A DNA stretch of 64,000 bases. Source: Bettongia penicillata ogilbyi. Taxonomy: Eukaryota; Chordata; Mammalia; Diprotodontia; Potoroidae. This document shows, piece by piece, positions 1 to 11,250 of this stretch; position 1 is the stretch's first letter, and every line of letters begins with the position of its first letter. Below the pieces are notes generated by a model. It had not been told where the DNA came from and did no database searches. It saw only the letters and a list, made by a program, of their open reading frames with translations. Location: NCBI GenBank assembly GCA_023548195.1, contig JAJHZJ010000221.1:2276001-2340000 (forward strand), in the 5' to 3' direction. A program made the position numbers and the translations under genes.

Positions 1-179
1 TGGCTCCCATCCCTACTTGTCCTAGCTTTAGAAGGTTCCCCTCTTCAGATTTACACCACCCTAGCTCTAAATAACAAAAAAAATTTAACTGATAGCAAAA
101 TAAATTTTTCAAATAAATTCCTCTTGGAGAAATAACCTTTCTAAAATGAAAAAGATCTTTACTTTTTAAAAATCATATT

Positions 180-375
180 TATTTAAGGGTGTTAAATAGC
201 ATAGTGAGAAAAATGCCCTTGGATGGCATTAGAGTGCCTGGGTTCAATCCTGCTATACCACCTGTCATCTGTGTCACCTTAAGCAGGCCAATCATTTCTC
301 TTCCTTAGGCCTCAACTGCCTGATCTGTAAAATGAGACTGGACTAGAGGACCAACTAAAGCCCCATCAAGAGTCA
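180..375 (+). repeat. MIR-type SINE relic, sense
   Basis: It has the MIR order: a tRNA-like head, 'GAGTGCCTGGGTTCAATCC', a degenerate 'ctgtgtcacctt..gcaggccaat', then 'cctcaactgcctgatctgtaaaatgag'. It is old and diverged. The flanks (1-179 and 376-533) show nothing else except a short (TG)n at 447-473. Confidence 0.7.
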
Positions 376-533
376 ATATCCATAAGTAAAAAAGTCTACC
401 TGCTAATATGTCTCAAATAGATAAGGAAGCATCTAACTTTCAAATGAAAGTGTGTCGTGTGTGTGTGTGTGTGTATGATATAAAACATTTAACAAATACA
501 TATACATTTATATGAATGAAAAGAAATACCGAC

Positions 534-614
534 CTGTCCCAGCCAGGAAATTCGAGGCCAAGGTTTTTTCTGTTTGATACTTGTCGATAATAAAACTTCT
601 AGTTTAACCTCCAT
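534..614 (-). CDS. CPLANE1: CPLANE1 first coding exon (N-terminus)
   Basis: CPLANE1 (C5orf42/JBTS17) is a very large ciliary protein that acts with the CPLANE complex in recruiting IFT-A proteins and building cilia (family knowledge). Seen: an ATG at 614-612 on the minus strand opens 27 codons that begin MEVKLEVLLS and continue KQKKPWPRISWLGQ. I recall nearly the same N-terminus for human CPLANE1. A donor gtcggt follows at 533; an alternative gtattt lies 4 nt on, so the exact exon end is uncertain. The nearest upstream acceptor is AG at 667-666 after a pyrimidine tract, so the full exon is probably 534-665 with ~51 nt of 5' UTR. Position next to NUP155 and on the same strand agrees with human 5p13.2. 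The next exon (expected to begin EKEAVFLLD-like) was not found in 1-533 and should lie to the left. Confidence 0.85.
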
Positions 615-1516
615 GTTGTCAAAAATATCAATAAGTAAAATAATTAGGAAAAGGTTACAGGATGCCTTAATGAATGATAGGGTGGAAAAAAAATAGATAT
701 TATTTTTTTAAGTTTCACACATACATATGAGCTTTTCAATATTTGGGGGTAGATTCCTTTTTAGACAACATATTGTCACCATTTCCCCCTCCTCCCCCAC
801 TCCCCCCCCACTTCCATCCTCTAGAAAAAAAAATAAATAGTTTTCTGAGGAGTGAAACAGGAATACTGTTCAAGCTTGTTTCACATACATGACTTTCCTA
901 AAACATTATTCAATAGCAATTCCCATGCTTTATATTTTGATCTGTATATAATTTATTTTTTAATTGTATAAAAACTTTTTATTTCAATGATTACCTCCTT
1001 GCAAACTAAACAGAGGTGTAAAATCCTAAGTACAATTACTAATCCAAAAAAAAAAAAAACTGACCTAACAATATATTCCTTTTTTTTTTTAATAGAGCTC
1101 TGCTCATTTTATTCAAGGGAAAGCACCATGTTTTACAGAAGAAACTATGACTACCCTTATAGCTTACTGTTTCACATACACTATACATAGTTCTCAAGAT
1201 ATTTATGTTGCTGATAAATATTATCATTATCATCATTATCAAATATTAATATCATATTATATATAATACATAACTATAACTGTGATTATAAAATAATAAT
1301 TATATTATAACAAATATTATTAAGTTTCCCAGTGGCAACAAATTCATTCATTCATTTCAGTCAGGAAAAAAGATTAGACAGCAGTGCTCCAAAAATAAAC
1401 TACATAGTGAAAAATATTAGAATGCAATACAATGAATAAAACATTAAGACTGTAAACCAACACTACAGGAAACATTGTCTGCATTTAAACTAGCAGATGT
1501 AATGTATTTGTGCCAT

Positions 1517-1711
1517 AAAAATTCTAAGATCTGTGGGGAAAAGGGAAGGGAGGAGTGTGATACAGGGAAGGCAGATTGGGGGAAGGGGTAATCAGAATGC
1601 ACCCTGTCTTGGGGTAGGGAAGGGGAAAGATGGAGAGAAAATTTGGAACTCAAAATCTTGTGAAAATGAATGTTGAAAACTCAAAATAAATAAAGAAAAA
1701 TTCTAAGATCT
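1517..1711 (+). mobile_element. 5'-truncated L1/HAL1-type 3' end with 16-bp target-site duplication
   Basis: The insert (1533-1695) is the purine-rich L1/HAL1 3' end: 'gagaaaatttggaactcaa', then 'gtgaaaatgaatgttgaaaac', then an AATAAA-rich tail. It is bounded by perfect 16-bp copies of AAAAATTCTAAGATCT at 1517-1532 and 1696-1711. It lies in CPLANE1 intron 1. The flanking AT-rich stretch 666-1516 shows no recognised element. Confidence 0.85.
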
Positions 1712-2087
1712 AGTCTGAATTCTACACAGGGTGAAACACAAATCATCTGGCAGGCTTTTTATCCCCAGAGGGAAATATTTTAACAGATAGCCCTCTTCTT
1801 AGATACTGAAATGCCAAATCTGTAGGTTTGGCAGGGCCTGCTAATTTGGATTACAAGGATGCTTTTTCACCTAGAAAGTATGGCCCATTTCCACATCACT
1901 CACTCCAGGAAAGAACATTAACACATCTGGGAACTTATCTCTGTACTGAGCAAGAAGGGGAAAGGAGGGAATAAGTAGTAAATGGAAATGAAAAGACTGA
2001 GACTGAGTCATTTCTGTGGTCAGATATCTGTACTAGAGACCCGGATGAGGGATGCAGGTAACCTACTCCTCAAGAGCCAAGAGGGCC

Positions 2088-2490
2088 CTTGTTAGCCCAC
2101 AGGCATTCATTAAGCTAAGCACCCCGGATACAAAGGAAGGCAAAAAACAGACGCTGTAGTCAAGGAGCACATATTCTAATGGGAGAGACAACATGTAAAC
2201 CAGGTACATTAGATTTATACACAGAATGGATGGAAGGCAATCTGAAAGGGGAGGCAATTAGCATGCGGGAAGGGCGAGGGGAAAAGGCTTCTACTGAAGA
2301 TGGGATTGGAGCTGGGTCTTGAAGCAAACCCTGGAAATCGAAAGGCAGGGACTGGGGAGCTTGCCTGTATCTAGATAGTGGGGGATTGGGTTGTAAAGGT
2401 GAATGGTGAAGTATTCATTCCTCCGCCTCCTGGCAGACAGTGGATGACCTTCATACATTTCAGTGAGACACGGATGCAGAGATACAGTCA
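2088..2490 (+). repeat. Old mammalian interspersed repeat (MIR3/L2-like), family uncertain
   Basis: It contains phrases common in marsupial and other mammalian ancient repeats: 'gatacaaaggaaggcaaaaa', 'caaggagcacatattctaat', 'ggagctgggtcttgaag'. It is diverged and the family name is uncertain. The purine-rich 2530-2640 that follows contains simple GA/CAGA repeats, and 1712-2087 and 2640-2890 show nothing recognised. Confidence 0.5.
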
Positions 2491-2904
2491 GCATGTAGAT
2501 TTCTTTGCGTGACTATTTGTTACAAGGGAGAAGGGAATGGGTAATTGAACCAGTAACTGACAAAAGCAGAGAGGGGGAGGCGGGGTAGGAGAGGGAGAAA
2601 CAGACAGACAGGCAGAGAGGCAGGCAGAGCATTAATGAAGGAAAATAGGGGGCACAAATAAGTCTCTTTTTTACAATCCTGCTAAATTTAACATACTATG
2701 TTACAAATAAAGAAAACAAATGAATTTCGCCGGTTTCAATATGCAATCCTCGTTTTCTTTGTTTATTGAAATATTTGTTGATAAATAATTTCACAATAAA
2801 ACAGACAATGCAAAATAAAATCAAGGCGGTTAAAGGGAAAGGTGAAGAGGATAGCTAGGATGACGGGGGCTGTAGGAAGACTGACCATGAGGACGGAAGG
2901 GGGA

Positions 2905-3122
2905 GGAGGGGTTTATAAAGAGCCTACTATGTGCCAGGCACTGTGCTAAGCGCTTTGAATGAGGCACAAGTATTATTTCACCGGATGCTCCCAACAACTC
3001 CAAGAGATCGGTGTCACTATGATCCCCATTTTACAGAAGAGGAAACTGAGGCAGGGACAGAGAGAGGTTCAGAGACTTCCCCAGGGTCACCCAGCTAGTA
3101 AGTGTCTGAGGCGGGACCCAAG
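2905..3122 (-). repeat. MIR SINE, antisense, abutting the CpG island
   Basis: Read on the plus strand it is a reverse-complement MIR: 'actatgtgccaggcactgtg', 'atccccattttacagaagag', 'gaaactgaggcagggac', 'gtcacccagctagtaagtg'. It ends right at the CpG-rich block. Confidence 0.85.
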
Positions 3123-3530
3123 GCCCAGCGCTCCGTCACCCCAGGTGGGACGGATGGATGGGGGCCGGGCTGGGGGGGAGAAGTCACTGATGTGGAAAAG
3201 CGGGGAGCCCGTGGTCCAGGGGCGCGGTGCGGGGAGACTTACCGCGGCGGGGTGGGGTGACGGACCCGCGCAGGCCGAAAGGGAGGCCCAGGAACCTCCG
3301 GAGGAGCGCCCGGGCACGGCGGGCGGCGGCGGGAGGGCAGCGGGGCGGCCGCGGGGCCAGGGCTTCTCCTGGACACAGATCCCGGGCCTCAGCCCCGCCT
3401 CGGGCCTCGCTCTGCGCGGGCATCCGCAGCAGCCGCCTCCCTGCGGCCGCCCAGCCGTGGCCGCCGCGCATGCTCAGAGCGTCGCGGAGGAGGGGGTCCG
3501 CTCCCCCCCTCCGGCCTCCTCCTCTTTCTT
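3090..3530 (-). promoter_or_regulatory. CpG-island promoter, probably of CPLANE1
   Basis: This is the only GC-rich, CpG-dense stretch in the window. It has several CGG/GCG clusters, two NotI-like GCGGCCGC sites (near 3345 and 3443) and an NRF1-like GCGCATGCTC at 3466-3475. A strong minus-strand donor sits at its left end and the CPLANE1 start codon lies 2.6 kb further left, so it is read as the CPLANE1 promoter. There is no TATA box, as usual for CpG-island promoters. A divergent plus-strand transcript cannot be excluded. Confidence 0.75.
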
Positions 3531-3560
3531 CCCTCCCCCCTCCTCCTCCATCCCTCCCCC
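3243..3560 (-). other. CPLANE1: Probable CPLANE1 non-coding exon 1 (3' border firm, 5' border unknown)
   Basis: On the minus strand CCGCG|gtaagtctcc gives a near-perfect splice donor right after base 3243 inside the CpG island. This fits a 5'-UTR exon joined to the exon with the ATG at 614; the intron would be ~2.6 kb (3242-666). The transcription start is not visible; 3560 is a guess at the edge of the GC-rich block. Minus-strand ORFs in this region are GC-biased and not believed to be coding. Confidence 0.6.
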
Positions 3561-4260
3561 ATCTTCCCCGTCTTCTTCCCTCCCTTCCTCCCATAACCCT
3601 CAGCCTTCCCTTCTCGCACCTCAACTCTGGGACCATCCTCAGCCACTCTTGTCCTCACACGATCGCTGGAGGAGGCTGCAGCCTGCTCAGCCTGGCCCTC
3701 GGTGCCCGCGGTCTCCGGGATACTCGCTGTCTTCTGTTTCGTGGCGTGTCACTGCGTGTCATTAGCGCGCAATGTCAGAAAGAGGGCCCTTTGCTCCTCG
3801 GAAGAGCTCGGACCCAGTAAAGTCCCCAGAAAGCAGACGTCTTCCTGTCCCCTCCCGTCTCCCTTTCAGCGTTCTCCTCCATCCTCCGCGACACCTGGGA
3901 AAGCGCAGAGACCTTCTCTGCTGCCCACCTCTGTCCCCACCTTCCGCTCTCCTGGGCAGCCCTTTCCTGCATCTTCTCTAATCGCCTTGGCTTCCTTCCA
4001 CTCTCTATCTATCCCTCTCCTGTCCTCCCTCCTCCAGCCTCTCATCTCCTCCGCTTCCTAGGGAAGCACCTTTATACCTCCTTCTTCTCTCCCAGCCATT
4101 CTCTTCTTCTTCCTCCTCCTTCTCCTTTTTCTTCTTCTTCCTCCTCTTCTTCTCCTTTTTCTTCTTCATCTTCTTCCTCTTCCTCTTCTTCTCCTCTCTC
4201 TCTCCCCCTCTCTTCTTCTGTCTTTTACACCTTTTCCTTCTCCAAGCCACCACATCTTTA
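3500..4260. repeat. Pyrimidine-rich tracts flanking the promoter, ending in (CTT/CCT)n
   Basis: The plus strand is strongly C/T-biased over 3505-3660 and again 3840-4260. From about 4080 to 4250 it is almost pure pyrimidine with imperfect CTTCTT/CTCCTT units. Long reading frames here are low-complexity artefacts. Confidence 0.8.
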
Positions 4261-4489
4261 TCTCCTACTTCTCACAACCCTGGATTTTCATGTCCACCTT
4301 AATTATCTGTCTCTTTTATTTAGGGCTCTTTAGTTCCCCCTCACTTTTGTCCACTCTTCATGACTTCCTATTATTGTCACCTTCTCTCTGTTCTGTCATT
4401 ATCTGTAGGCTCCCCCGCATTCATTTACCTGTTCACTCACTCTTTACAAATAAAGCACTAAGAGAATTTTAAAAATTATTTAGTATTTT

Positions 4490-5475
4490 TATTTTTGCAC
4501 CAATTTCGTAAAAAACTATTTTTGACATTGGGTTTTTTTTTTAATTTTGAGTTCCAAATTCTCTCACTCCCTCCTCTCTCCTTTCATTTAGAAGGTAACC
4601 AAATTGTCACAGGTTATACATGTACAGTCATGCAAAACATATTTCCATATGTCATGTTATGAAAGAAAATACAGAGCAAATGAAAAACACAAAATAAAAA
4701 AAGTTTTTCTTAAAGTGTCCTTTGATCTGCATTCAGACTTCATTAGTTCTTTCTCTGGAGATGGATAGCACTTTTCATTATAAGTTCATCAGCCTTGGAT
4801 CTCTCTATTGCTGAGAATACTCGATAAAGTTGACAAACAATACCACTCCAACAAACAGCTGACAATGCTGATAAACAATATTGTTGTAACTGTGTACACT
4901 ATTTTATTGGTCCTTCTCATTTCACTTTGCATCACTTCATGTAAGTGCAGGCTTTTCTGAGAGCATCCTGCTTGTCATTTCTTATAGTATAATAGTATTC
5001 TACATAATGTAACCTGTTCAGTCATTCCCTTATTGATGGACCCCCCTCATTTTCCAATTATTTGCAACCAGAAAAGAACTGCTGTAAATATTTTTGTACA
5101 TGCAGGTCCTATTCCTTTTTGGCTTTTTATCTCTTTGAAATCATACAGACCTAGTAGTGGTATTGCTGGGTCAAAGGATTTGTAGCCCTTTGGGCATAGT
5201 TCCAAATTGTTCTGTGAGGTGGTGATAGTGCATTAGTGTCTCAATTTTCCCACATACCCTCCAGCATTTGTCATTTTCCTTTTCTGTCATATTAGCCAAT
5301 CTAGTAGGTGTGAGGTGATACCTCAGAATTGTTTTAATTTGCATTTCTCTAATTAATAGTGCTTTAGGGCATTTTTTCATATGGCTAGAGATAGCTTTGA
5401 TTACTTGCCCTGAAAACTATCTGTTCATATCTTTTGACCATTTTTAAATAGGAAAATATCTCTTATTTTTATAAA
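4490..5475 (-). mobile_element. L1 LINE 3' end, minus-strand orientation
   Basis: The minus strand encodes the L1 ORF2 C-terminal motif (MQIKTILRYHLTPTRLANM, then KCWRVCGKIETLMH). It continues through the 'ttatagcagt..ctggttgcaaata' type tail to a 3' UTR with 'gagttccaaattctctc' near 4555. 5' truncated and with stops. Confidence 0.85.
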
Positions 5476-7915
5476 TTTGACAGTTCTCTATATATATTTG
5501 AAAGGGGAGACTTTTGTTAGAGACATTTGATGTAAAAATTTTTTCACAGCTATGATTACTATTTCCCTCTGTCTTCTTTCCCCATTATTCTACTCTCTCT
5601 ACTTTTCACCCTGTCCTCAAAAATGTTTTTCTTCTGATTATGGCCTCTCCCAATCTTCTCTCCCTTCTTCAGTCCCCTCCTTATATATCCCCTTACTCTC
5701 CTACTTTCTTGTAAAGTAAGATAGATTTCTGTACCCAATTGAGTGTGTATATTATTCCTCTTGGAACCAATTCCAAAGAGACTTGAACAAGTGTTCAAGT
5801 GTCTCCCCCGCATTCCCCTCATCCCCTCCACTGGAAAACTTCTTTTGTGTCTCTTTTATGAGATAATTTATTCTACCTCTTCCTTTCCTCCTTTCCCTTT
5901 CTCCCAGTGCATTTCTTTTTCTCACCCTGTACTTCTACTTTTTAGTATCCCATCATATTCAACTCATAGTATATGCATATATATGTGTGTGTATGTGTAT
6001 ATATGTATATGTGTGTATATCTGTATATATGTGTGTATATATGTATATATACATACACACACATATGCACACTCCTTCTATCTGCCCCAATAATCATCTT
6101 CCCATATAGGAAAGTAAACAGTTTAACCTTATTGAATCCCTTTGATTTCTTTTCCCTTTTTATCTTTCTATGCTTCTCTTGAAACATGTATTTGGAAGAC
6201 AGATTTTCTACTCAACTCTGATCTTTTCATCAAGAATGCTTGAAAGTCCTCAATTCCATTAAATATCCTTTTTTTTCTCTGAAGGATTATACTCAGTTTT
6301 GCTGGATAGGTAATTTTTGGTTGTAATCCTAGGTCCTTTACCTGCTGGAACATTATATCTCAAGCTCTCCAAACCTTTCATGCAGAACCTGATAAATCTT
6401 GTATTATTCTGACTGTGGCTCCATTATATTTGAATTGTTTCTTTCTGGCTGTTTGCAATATTTTCTCTTTGACCTAGGAACTCTGGAATTTGATTACAAT
6501 ATACTTGGGAGTTTTCATTTTGAAATCTCTTTCAGGAAGTGATTGGTGAATTCTTTCGATTTCTATTTTACCTTCAGCTTCTAAATATCAGGAGTTTTCC
6601 TTGAAAGATGATGTCTAGGATCTTTTTTTAATCATGGATTTCAGGTATTCCTAAATTATCTCTCCTTGATCTATTTTCCAGGTCAGTTATTTTTCCAATG
6701 AGATATTTGATATTTTCTTCTATTTTTTTCATTCTTTTGATTTTGTTTTATTACTTCTTGATGCCTAATGGAGTCATTAGCTCCCATGTGCCCAATTCTA
6801 ATTTTTAAAGAATTGTTTCTTCAGTGAACTTTTGTAACTCTTTTTCCATTTGGCCACTTCTACTATTTAAGGCATTCTTCTTTTCATTATGCCTCTTTTA
6901 CCATTTGACCTATTCTGATTTTTAAGGTGCTATTCTCTTCAGTATTTTTTTGTGCCTCCTATACTAAGCTGTTGACTCTTTTTTCATAATTTTCTTGTAT
7001 TACTGTCATTTCTTTTAGCAATTTTTCCTCTCCCTCTCTTAAATGATTTTTAAAATCATTTTTGAGCTCTTTCATGGCATAAGATCAATGCATATTTTTC
7101 TTTCAGGCTTTGAATGTGGCAGTTTTGACTTTGCTGTCTTCTGAATTTTTGTTTTGATCTCAGTCACCATAGTAACTTTCTATAATTGGTATCTTTTTTT
7201 TGTTGTTTGGCTTTCCAGTGTATTTCTTGACTTTTTAGCTTTATATTAAAGTTGGGTTCTGGTTCCAGGGTGGAGGGGATATCATTCCATGTTTCAAGTT
7301 TTTTGTGCAGCTGTTTTCAGAGCTAGTTTTGGGAGCATGTGAGTCTTTAGTTCTTCCAAGGTGCTATAATCTAAGGAGAGTAAACACTACTCTTCTGACA
7401 TGTTCTGGTCTATGAGAGACCACAAGTATTCTTTTCTGCCCTAGAACTGTGACCAGCATCCCTACTCCCCTGTGGCTACAAACTCTGTTTTGCTAGTGCT
7501 CCTCCTCACACTAAAATTGTGACCCAGATCCAAGTATAGGAAATGCAACAGAGTCCTGTCCCTTGTGCCAGCAAAGGAGCCCCTATAATCTCCTTCTGAC
7601 CAGTTGTATGATATTCTCATGGTCTGTGGGCCAAGAGCTCTAGAAGCAGCTGCTACTGCTTCTGATTCAGTTGCCCCCAGTGCCTGCTCCTCATTTTCTG
7701 GGACATTACCTGCATTGGTGTAGTCTGCTCCCCACTCTCACCCCTGTGTGACAGAGTTTTCCTGCTGACCTTTAAGTTGTCTTGGGCTGGAAAAAAATGT
7801 TTCACACCACTCCAAAATTTGTTTTGAAGTATTACTTAAAGCTGTTTGGATGAGAATTTGGGAGAGCTCAGGTTAGTCCTGCCTTTTCTCTGCCATCTTT
7901 CAATCAGGAGCATTT
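5475..7915 (-). mobile_element. HAL1-like (ORF1-only L1) element, minus strand, decayed
   Basis: Read on the minus strand it starts near 7915 with an L1-type head ('aaagatggcagagaaaaggc'). It runs through a decayed ORF1 whose C-terminal signature ([17 protein letters not shown]) lies at about 6330-6270. It then continues into the post-ORF1 tail seen in the other two copies ('actgtttactttcctatatg'). No ORF2 is present between ORF1 and that tail. A TATG/CATA microsatellite (5965-6070) marks the same place as the (CA)n of the other copies. It lies directly against the L1 3' end at 4490-5475. Confidence 0.7.
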
Positions 7916-8261
7916 TTTATAACAATTCACTTTATAGAGTATCATCCAGTCCAAAAGCAAAAAAAAAAAATCCATCATCTATTTAGTCATTACATATTGC
8001 AGCTTATGCAACATTTTTTGCTGAAGATGCAGCAGGAGAGAAATTATTTGAAAAACTTGATAATATTCTCAAAATTAAATCATTAAGTACTGTGATACTT
8101 GATGACTTCATGAAGAGGTAGAGAAATGTGAGGATAAGGAGAAATACACGGGAAAGCATGTTTTAGAAGGAAGGAATCAGGCCAGGACTTTTAGATTACA
8201 AAGAAGATTTTTATCTCTGTATAATGACCTTTCTTTGTGAAAAGAATTGTTATGTACCTGA

Positions 8262-8577
8262 TACAGTGTGTGTGTTCATTCTTCATTGCCAAAGAAGATC
8301 ATGTCATCAGAGAAATAATGATATGACTTGCACTTGACTTTGTTTTAAGTGAGGGACGTCTGTGCAGGTCACCAGCCTCACTTCTCCTCCAAAGTCATCT
8401 GATTCCAGTGACCAGATATTCATCAGGACAACTGTAGATTACCCAGGATGAGGCATTGGGGTTAAGTGACTTGCTCAAGGTCACACAGCTAGTGAGTGTC
8501 TAGTGTTTGAGGTGAGATTTGCACTCAGGTCCTCCTGCACTGGTGCTCTATCAACTGTTCCACTTAGCTGCCCCTAA
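8262..8577 (-). repeat. Marsupial CORE-type SINE (WSINE1-like), antisense
   Basis: The plus strand has 'cattgccaaagaagatcatg', 'gacttgcacttgactttg', 'ctcaaggtcacacagctagt', ending 'cttagctgcccc', the reverse complement of the marsupial SINE head. The name is from memory. 7916-8261 and 8578-10784 show no recognised gene or repeat; the latter is AT-rich with purine-rich patches. Confidence 0.7.
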
Positions 8578-10784
8578 CTGATATAGTAAGTACTTATGAT
8601 ATCATAAAGAAGAAAAGAGATTACATTTTGACAAGAAAGATTTGTTAATGATGTGGAAATTATCCTTGAGTCAGTTGTTTGTATATATTTTAGCCCATCA
8701 ACTTCTCAAAGCTGATTAAAATTTTTTTTAAAAAAAAAGTAGAAGAGAAAGGAAAAGAAAAAGATATGTAGTATAATTGAAAGTTTAACCAAAAAATTTA
8801 AATAAATAATTGAAGAAATTTTTAAATGGGCAATGGAAATAGAAATGTTACTAAAACTGACTCTAATTATTTTATCCAAATATTTAACCAGTTGAAAATA
8901 TAAATTACATATTTTTTGAAAATCACCTTTATTAAGGAAAGAAAAGACAAAAGAGGTGGAATTTTTAAGATGCACACACAAGAAAACAAGAGAAACATAC
9001 AAAGAAATATATTTGCATGAGCAGAATAGCTAAATGAAAATGAAGTGCTTATATTCTAATAGAGGGATAAGAGACACATGTCCCTTCAGAATTACACTGT
9101 CTTTAAAGGTAGCAGATGGAGTTAAGAAAATCATAGGGCCTGGCTATGATTTTGTTTTCTTCTGCTAATTTTACAAGATGAAGGGAATGGGAAGAAATAA
9201 TGAATACATTAAAGGAAATGAGGAAAAAAGGAGGAGAACTTACTATTTTGTAAGAAAAATGCTTCTATGAGAAGAGTATAGAGACATGGAGAAAAGAGTG
9301 GCAGGCAAGCAAGCCTTTCATTGATTTAATTTGAGCTAATCATAGGGAACTTGAACACATACTGTACATGCACAAAATAAGAAAATTGATTTAGAAATAA
9401 ATTAAACCAAACAGGGAAACAGGTGAAAAAAAGATGAAATAGGTCAAAAAGAGAGGGAGGAAGAGATATTAAAAAGGAGGGTAGAATTGGGAAGGAAATA
9501 GTCACAAACAAAACAAATTTCAGCTTTGGAGGGTGGAAGATAACCTGCAACAACCGGTGACTGGTTCTAATCTAGGTGAAAAAAGGACAGAGAAATGGGA
9601 GCATACCACCTCAGTTACAGATTTCTAGTGTTGGTCCTATTATTTCTCCATCATCATCTCCTTCATCTTTGTAAATAGGTGGAGCAAGGAGCAAAGAGAG
9701 GAAAAAGGAAAAGAGGATATGATGGAGGAACACGACAAGTGTGTGGACTTATTCTGTTTGACTTCTTTATTGCAAGTGTAGCCTTTGTGGTTGTCTGGGT
9801 GCATCTTTAAAGAGGAAAGTGAGAGACTAGGGTTCCCAACCAATGGAAAGTGGACATTACTTGCGAGATTCAGCCACACTTTTCCTCTCCCATTAGGTGA
9901 TTCCTTTTCCCTAATCTCTACCCTTGATATCACTCCTGCAGTGAGTATTCTCTACACATGAATCAAAGGAGTGGGAAAAGATTGAATAGGGAAATGTGAC
10001 CCAACAGTCCAGACAACAAGATGACAGTTCAGCTGATTTTTTTTCTAGCCTAGTGCAAAGTAAGAATACACAACAATAAATCTAGTTCAGCCTTTTGGAA
10101 AATTTATTTAGCAATTATTAATAATTAAAACCATAAGATTCCCTCCCAATTTGACTCCTACCCCAGCCAGAACAATTGCCTGGGTGGAATAAGATGCCAG
10201 CTCCCATGGTGAAGTCCATCTCCTTGGCACTAGGTAATCCCCTCAGAGCTTTCCTTTCTCCTCCAGCACATGGAACTCTACCACTTCAGGTATTTATATA
10301 GCCTGCTGCTGCCACTACCAGCACTAGAGTGTTTGGCTCAGAAGAGGAAACAGTTTTTTGCCCCCAAGTTAATAGTATTTTATTTTTTCAAAGCCAAAGT
10401 CAACAAAAGTGATTAATGTATGGAGGTGTGATAGTTATAGCCTCAAAAGAATAAAATACAAATAAATGGATTGTAACAGGGTACTGTCCTGGCTTTCACC
10501 CAAAATCTGCACGAAGCTAAGAATACATGGCAAGTGTAAAGTAGAACTGGTCAATGAACTTGCTTCTTAAGAGCAAGAGCAGTGTACTTGGCTGGTACAT
10601 CACCCACATGGTATTTTGGAGTATTTTGGAGTATTACATTTGCTGTAACCACCAGTTCTGTTATACTAACCATATGGTAAATAGGAATCTATTTGATGGT
10701 CGACATCTCTGCCACCAGAACTGTTGTGTATTCAAACAATATATACAGGATAAATTGGAGATCATCTCAAAAGGAGGGCACTAA

Positions 10785-11250
10785 GATTCAAGAGGACTAG
10801 GAGAGGTATCTTACAGAAGATGAGACTTATGAGAGGAAATATATGAAGAGGTGTAAGGTATAAATACACTGGAAAGGTAGGGGAGAAGGGCAGGTTATAG
10901 AGGGTTTTGAATGCCAAATAGAAGATTTTATTTTTGATCCTGAAAGTTAGACAAAGTCATTGAAGTTTATTGAATGGGAAAATGACATAATCAGACCTGA
11001 GCTTTAGGAAGATCATTTTGATAGCTAAGTGGATGATGGTCTAGAGTAGGGTGTGATTTGAGACAGTAAGACCAACCAGAACACCTTGAGGGGATGAGAT
11101 CCTGCAAAAGGGCAGTGACTGTGTCAGACATAAAAAGTCAGTGCATATGTGAGAGATATTAAAAAGGTAGAAATGGCAGGATTTGGTGACCAATTGGAAA
11201 TGGGGGATGGGGCTATAAAGAGTGAGAAGTTGAAGATCTCACCTAAGTTT
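10785..11250 (-). mobile_element. L2/CR1-clade LINE relic, antisense (left part)
   Basis: The plus strand has 'gagggttttgaatgccaaat', 'tgacataatcagacctgagc', typical of antisense L2-type relics in mammals. It continues after the L1 insertion at 11907. Confidence 0.65.

Noticed and set aside
2959..3820. Long plus-strand frames (268 and 197 codons) and minus-strand frames (150, 89 codons) across the CpG island
   Set aside because: They begin in a MIR, are Pro/Arg/Gly/Ser-biased by GC content, overlap each other in several frames and match no family known to me.
4005..4253. 82-codon Lys/Glu-rich minus-strand frame
   Set aside because: It is the complement of the pyrimidine tract, not a gene.
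5743..6187. Frames with repeated Tyr/Ile/Val/Cys or His
   Set aside because: They come from the TATG/CATA microsatellite in the antisense HAL1-like element.
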